NCBI RefSeq assembly: GCF_000208925.1
Contig: NW_001914898.1
Span: 71,295 to 92,855 of the forward strand
Length of the DNA: 21,561 nucleotides
Source: Entamoeba histolytica HM-1:IMSS
Lineage: Eukaryota > Evosea > Mastigamoebida > Endamoebidae
Reading direction: 5' to 3'
The position numbers were made by a program, and so were the translations under genes. Shown piece by piece: positions 17,763-21,561 of the stretch; position 1 is the stretch's first letter, and every line of letters begins with the position of its first letter. The notes below the pieces were generated by a model. It searched no databases. It was given only the letters and a program-made list of their open reading frames with translations, and had not been told where the DNA came from.

Positions 17763-18113
17763 TTAATTACTTTTTATTAAATAAATTATAAATTTTATCT
17801 TTTCAGTTATTAATATTCTGTCATAAAATAATTGAGGAAGAAATCTCAAGTATGAATAAGAATTTATTCAGAATAAATAAACTACGTTAATGTTAATTTT
17901 ACTTCTTATACATTAAATACAATTTCATGAAAACAAGGTTTAAATATTTATTTTTATTTGTAACTAGTTAGTAAAATGATAAATAAAAAAATTATAGACT
18001 TAAAGATGTATATAAAATATAGATTAATTATAATGATAATTAAAAATTATTTCTGAAGTTAATGGGTTTGATTATTCATTAATACTACAAACTTGGAACT
18101 ATAACACTAAGTA

Positions 18114-18190
18114 TAATAATGAAGAAGTATATTCTATAATTTATTTATATATACAATGTGACTAATTTTATTATTATTTCTTCATTATTA
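18114..18190. repeat. 13-bp perfect inverted repeat with 51-base interior
   Basis: TAATAATGAAGAA (18114-18126) and TTCTTCATTATTA (18178-18190) are exact reverse complements; two further pairs and one G-T pair can extend the stem inward. CTAA occurs near both outer sides but not flush with the repeat. It could be a foldback element or a structured RNA. Confidence 0.5.
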
Positions 18191-18331
18191 CTAATTTTTT
18201 ATCATTACTTAATTCAAAATAATTTGTAAGTTGATTAATCTTTATACATTTGTAAATTATAATATTCTCATTTGATAGTTAATAATTTTTTTGATTGTAT
18301 TTAAATTATAATAAGAAATAATATGATAAAT

Positions 18332-18350
18332 AAAAAAAAGAAAAATAAAA
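18332..18350 (-). terminator. Probable RNA polymerase III terminator
   Basis: On the - strand TTTTATTTTTCTTTTTTTT follows directly after the last tRNA base. Runs of four or more T end Pol III transcription, so this fits a tRNA transcribed on the - strand. Confidence 0.5.
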
Positions 18351-18433
18351 TGGTCCCGGCGGGGATCGAACCCGCGACCCTCGCATTTCTCTTTCCTATA
18401 AGTACGATGCACTACTGAAGGTAATCTTGGACT
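18351..18433 (-). tRNA. tRNA-Ile(UAU)-like gene with intron and degenerate 5' half
   Basis: Read on the - strand. The 3' half is perfect: anticodon stem TCGTA/TGCGA, loop CTTATA with anticodon TAT (18398-18400), a ~10-base intron GGAAAGAGAA (18387-18396) just after base 37, the usual eukaryotic place, variable loop GGGTC, T arm GCGGG-TTCGATC-CCCGC with an exact B box, then CGGGACC and discriminator A. The 5' half has the right length (31 bases to the end of the anticodon stem) but is poor: acceptor AGTCCAA pairs at only 4 of 7 positions with CGGGACC, the D stem TTAC/GTGC has one mismatch and one wobble, and T8 and A14 are changed. It may be a pseudogene, an isolated diverged copy, or a tRNA needing repair. 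Entamoeba tRNA genes are mostly in tandem arrays, so a lone copy is unusual. Confidence 0.6.
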
Positions 18434-19154
18434 TTCTTACTTTTATTCTTCTATTTTATTATTCATTTTTTATTTTCTTTCCCCATTTTAAACTTACAAT
18501 ATTTTATGAATAAAATTATTCTTATTCTTTATTTTGTTCTTTTCATATTTTATTTTTCCCAATATTATTCACATCTGTTCTCTAGTATTTGTTTATCTTA
18601 TTTTTTGGGGTTGAACATTTTAAACATCCATTTAATTTTGATTTTCAATACATTTGATTATGTTATATAAACAATATGAATTTCTTGTTTTTTTTTACAA
18701 AACTTACTAATGCCTTTATTAATGAAAATAGTTGAAATTTACTTTGGTATTTTGTTTATTTGTTTCTTTTAATTTATTAATTCTTGGTTTATATTTATTA
18801 TTCATATTTTCTTTTTTAACTATTTATTGGTTTACTAATTCATCATTTATTCATTATACAATAACTATTTATTTTAATAACATATCTTGTACAAATAATT
18901 TATTTGTTTATTTTATTGTTTTTATTAGGTATAATACTTAAAAGAATGATCATTTTATTATTTTCTTCGATTATTCATTTTATTAAATAGTTGATGAAAT
19001 AGTTAAAATGATAATTATTAAATCATCTATTTTATTAAATGATTTAAGTTGTTGGTTTTATTCATTTCTATTACAATATTTTTATTCTTCAAATATTTTT
19101 ATAATAAATAAAGTCAATAAAAATAGTCTCGTGTTTTATATTTTGTTTATTTTA

Positions 19155-19173
19155 TTTTTTTTTTTTTTTTTTT
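19155..19173. repeat. T19 homopolymer tract
   Basis: Nineteen T bases in a row, the longest homopolymer in the window, at the switch from pyrimidine-rich to purine-rich + strand sequence. It may be a slippage-prone site or the complement of an old poly-A tail. Confidence 0.85.
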
Positions 19174-19365
19174 GATAATAAGATTAACGATTTTTTTATG
19201 TAAACTTTTAATAATGAATAAAATTTCATTCTTGGAAAATGATTCAAGTAATGTAACAAAAAATAATAATGTGAAAAATATACAATTAGACTAAATAAGG
19301 ATATCCATTTAATGAATTTTAATGTAGAGTGATGTTATACAAATGAAAATCATTAAAAAAGAAGA

Positions 19366-20500
19366 ATGAAATACAGAAAACAAAATAATAAAATGGATAG
19401 AAAAAGAAGAGTTGAAAGAAAAATGGAAGAGTATTTAATTGTAATAAAAGAAAAAAAAATGATACAAGTAGAAGAGTTAGTGAATTTTTAATGAATAACA
19501 ACTATGAATAAATGGAAAGAATATAAGAAAGAAAAAGAGTTAAGAAAAACCATTAAAATATAAAGAAGAAAAAACAAATAGAAAACAATCATTATATCGA
19601 CGTGATGAAAAGCAAATGATAGATAAATATACTATTGAATGAATTGACAAGATATTTATAAATTATCATATTGCATTAAAAGGTAGATAGAAAAATACAT
19701 TAAATACTAAAGAAATACAACAACTATACTACAAATAAGAATAAATAACATAATAGATTTAATAATAAATATGAATTATAAAAGAGTAAGAAGAGTAAGA
19801 AGTAATAAAGAAATGAATGTAGAAGTAATAAGAAAGTAAAACAAGAAATTGAATATCTAAAAAAAAAACAATAAGAAAGATTTAAATAGAAGAAAAAGAG
19901 AATATCTAAGAAAAGCAACGAGTATAAATTTAAAAGCAAGAAAAAATAGAATAATCAAATGAACAAGAAAGTATTGAATTTGCGAAAAAATTCATGAAAC
20001 AAAGAATTAGAATACAAAATAAAAGTACTAACAAAATAGAAAATAAAAAAGAATAAAAAGAACAAAAACGATGATAATGAAGACTCAAAAAAGAATTTCA
20101 AATTGGAAAAGACATTACATAGAAACCATACAATGGTAACATTTGAATAAATTGCATAAAAATTGGAAAAGAAATATTAAGATAATTCAAGAATAGATTG
20201 AATAATAGAAAAATTAACTTCAAATGATAATATAAAGAAAAATTGTAATATATAAAAGTAGTAAAAGTACAAAAATTGGACAATTATAGACAAACTTCAT
20301 ATTTAAATGGAAATATAAAAAGTTCTAAATTAATAGTAGAAATGAATATTGAAACAAATAAAAGAGTAGTCATGAGAGTCTTCAAATTAATAAAACATGG
20401 ATTGAAGAAAACAGAAATATTATTTGACAAAAGAAGGAAGTATAAAAAGTTGGTAATGAAAAAAGCAAATAATAGAAAAAAAGAAAGTAAGAAGTAGTAG
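19366..20500 (+). pseudogene. Possible decayed lysine-rich coding region
   Basis: Several short forward frames give protein-like, Lys/Glu/Arg-rich peptides: an ATG frame near 19366 of about 42 codons with VERKMEEYLIVIKEKK, then EYLRKATSINLKARKNR near 19900, and 73 codons at 20276-20497 with LIVEMNIETNKRVVMRVFKL. Many stops and frame changes separate them. AATTGGAAAAGA occurs twice, exactly 60 bases apart (20101 and 20161). No family is recognised; purine-rich composition alone could produce this. Confidence 0.2.
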
Positions 20501-20772
20501 AAGAAAAAAGCAAATGAAGGCAGAAAGTAGAGAATATAAAAAGAAAGAATATAAAGAGTAATAAAAGAAAATGGATAATAAAAGAAGAAAAGAAGAAATA
20601 AAAAGTGTATTTTTATTGTAAAAATTAGAAATATGAAATAAAAGTGTCTAATCTAATGATGTAAAATATTTAATATTATTTTATGGATGAAAAATATTTT
20701 ACTCTTTTTTATGTTTATTATTTATATGTATAATTTCATCATGATATTTATTATATTATCAATCATATGTGT

Positions 20773-20789
20773 TATGTTATTATAACATA
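20773..20789. repeat. Perfect 8-bp palindrome
   Basis: TATGTTAT, one T, then ATAACATA: a perfect hairpin in A/T-rich intergenic DNA. Function unknown and may be chance. Confidence 0.35.
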
Positions 20790-21561
20790 TAATATGTAAT
20801 AAAATATAAATGAAAATGATATGAATATATTATATAGAATATAAAAAACAAAAGAATAATAAGAATAAATGATAAATAAATATAGAAATGATAATCAATG
20901 ATATAATAATAAAATCAAAGTATAAAAGATAAAATCAATATCAATATAAATAAAAACAGAATAAATATAAATTGAAAATAGATATAAATGATAATAATAT
21001 AAAAGATGAATAAGATTAATAAACAAATAAACAAATACATTTAAATATAAAAGAATAACAATAATAAAATCTAAATAATATAAACATAAAAATAATAAAA
21101 TAAGAAGAATATAATAATATAATAATATATAGATAATAATAAGAATACAATGATATAAATAATATAAACAGAGAAATAAATATATAAAAATAAGATAGAT
21201 AAATAACATATAAATAAAAGAATACAAACAATTAAATATGATTCATCAAATCATCTATTTCATTAATATTTCATACAGAATACAATTGAAAATAAAATAT
21301 AAACATAAATATTTACATATTCTGTATTTATCATATTTTTTATTTTTTATTTTTCTTTAAGAGCAAAATATAATAAATGGAAAATTCAAATGAGGCAAAT
21401 TATTTTGCATCTTTTTTCTTTTTTGTAAATTATTTAGATGCATTTTTTCTTTGCTAATTTTCTTGCCCTATTGACTATTATATACTAAAGATATTCCTTC
21501 TTTTTGTTAATTTATTTATTAATTAGTTTATATATTATTTATAAATAATCTTCAATTATTA

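Larger units (their letters stand above)
17763..18350. other. Intergenic A+T-rich spacer
   Basis: No gene seen. Mixed A/T sequence with a 13-bp inverted repeat pair (18114-18190). I find no poly-A tail or target-site duplication marking the 3' end of a LINE after the ORF at 17271-17762. The end (18332-18350) is the probable Pol III terminator of the tRNA-like gene. Confidence 0.55.
18434..21561. other. Long gene-poor end region with strand-asymmetric blocks
   Basis: From 18434 to 19160 the + strand is pyrimidine-rich; after the T19 tract it switches to strongly purine-rich (about 19190-20650), then A/T, then purine-rich with almost no C (20820-21240), then T-rich to the end. Open frames here (18732-18941, several on the - strand, and the Lys-rich 20276-20497) follow the base composition and have no recognisable domain. 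Part of 19350-20500 may be decayed coding DNA. Confidence 0.6.

Noticed and set aside
18276..18351. Permuted tRNA, with the 5' half placed downstream of the 3' half
   Set aside because: Sequence beyond the 3' end on the - strand is only a T-rich terminator; no acceptor-like GGTCCCG is present there.
20895..21231. 110- and 71-codon - strand frames near the right end
   Set aside because: They arise from A/T DNA almost free of C and give only Ile/Leu/Tyr/Phe repeats.

Overview
The window looks like nuclear DNA of an Entamoeba of the E. histolytica group. The evidence is the very high A+T content, short mostly single-exon genes, two ~50-base introns that start GTTTGT and end TAG, Entamoeba-type core promoter words (TATA-like TATTTAA, GAACT, AAAAATTC), and a saposin-like pore-forming peptide gene matching amoebapore C. 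I cannot tell E. histolytica from E. dispar or E. nuttalli by eye.

Left part (1-8311): the tail of one + strand gene, then + strand genes for a TAF12-like histone-fold transcription factor (1125-1544), a RhoGAP protein with its arginine finger (2318-3415) and a small single-pass membrane protein (3731-4240). Facing them on the - strand is a large Diaphanous-type formin (4781-8311) with a C1-like zinc finger, GBD/FH3, coiled coil, a repetitive FH1 and an FH2 domain. RhoGAP and formin act on the same pathway (Rho-GTP to actin assembly), but nothing in the sequence shows co-regulation.

Middle part (8312-14261): the amoebapore C gene (11153-11458) stands alone with about 2.8 kb of non-coding, low-complexity DNA on each side.

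Right part (14262-18433): a DHHC palmitoyltransferase (+, probable 3' intron), then on the - strand a spliced 202-residue Rab-like protein whose GTP-binding motifs are degraded although its prenylation tail is intact, then the checkpoint clamp subunit HUS1 (-). After these come a short + strand ORF that resembles the C-terminal endonuclease region of a LINE retrotransposon, and a - strand tRNA-Ile(UAU)-like gene with a small intron and a badly degraded 5' half. From 18434 to the end there is no convincing gene, only long pyrimidine-rich and purine-rich blocks, a T19 tract and a possibly decayed coding region.

The most interesting points are the intron-joined Rab-like pseudo-GTPase, the orphan LINE-derived endonuclease ORF, the lone tRNA-Ile(UAU)-like gene, the graded FH1 repeat, recurrent TTTTG/CAAAA hairpins just downstream of several genes, and kilobase-scale purine/pyrimidine strand switching between genes. 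I did not find a clearly new multi-gene system.
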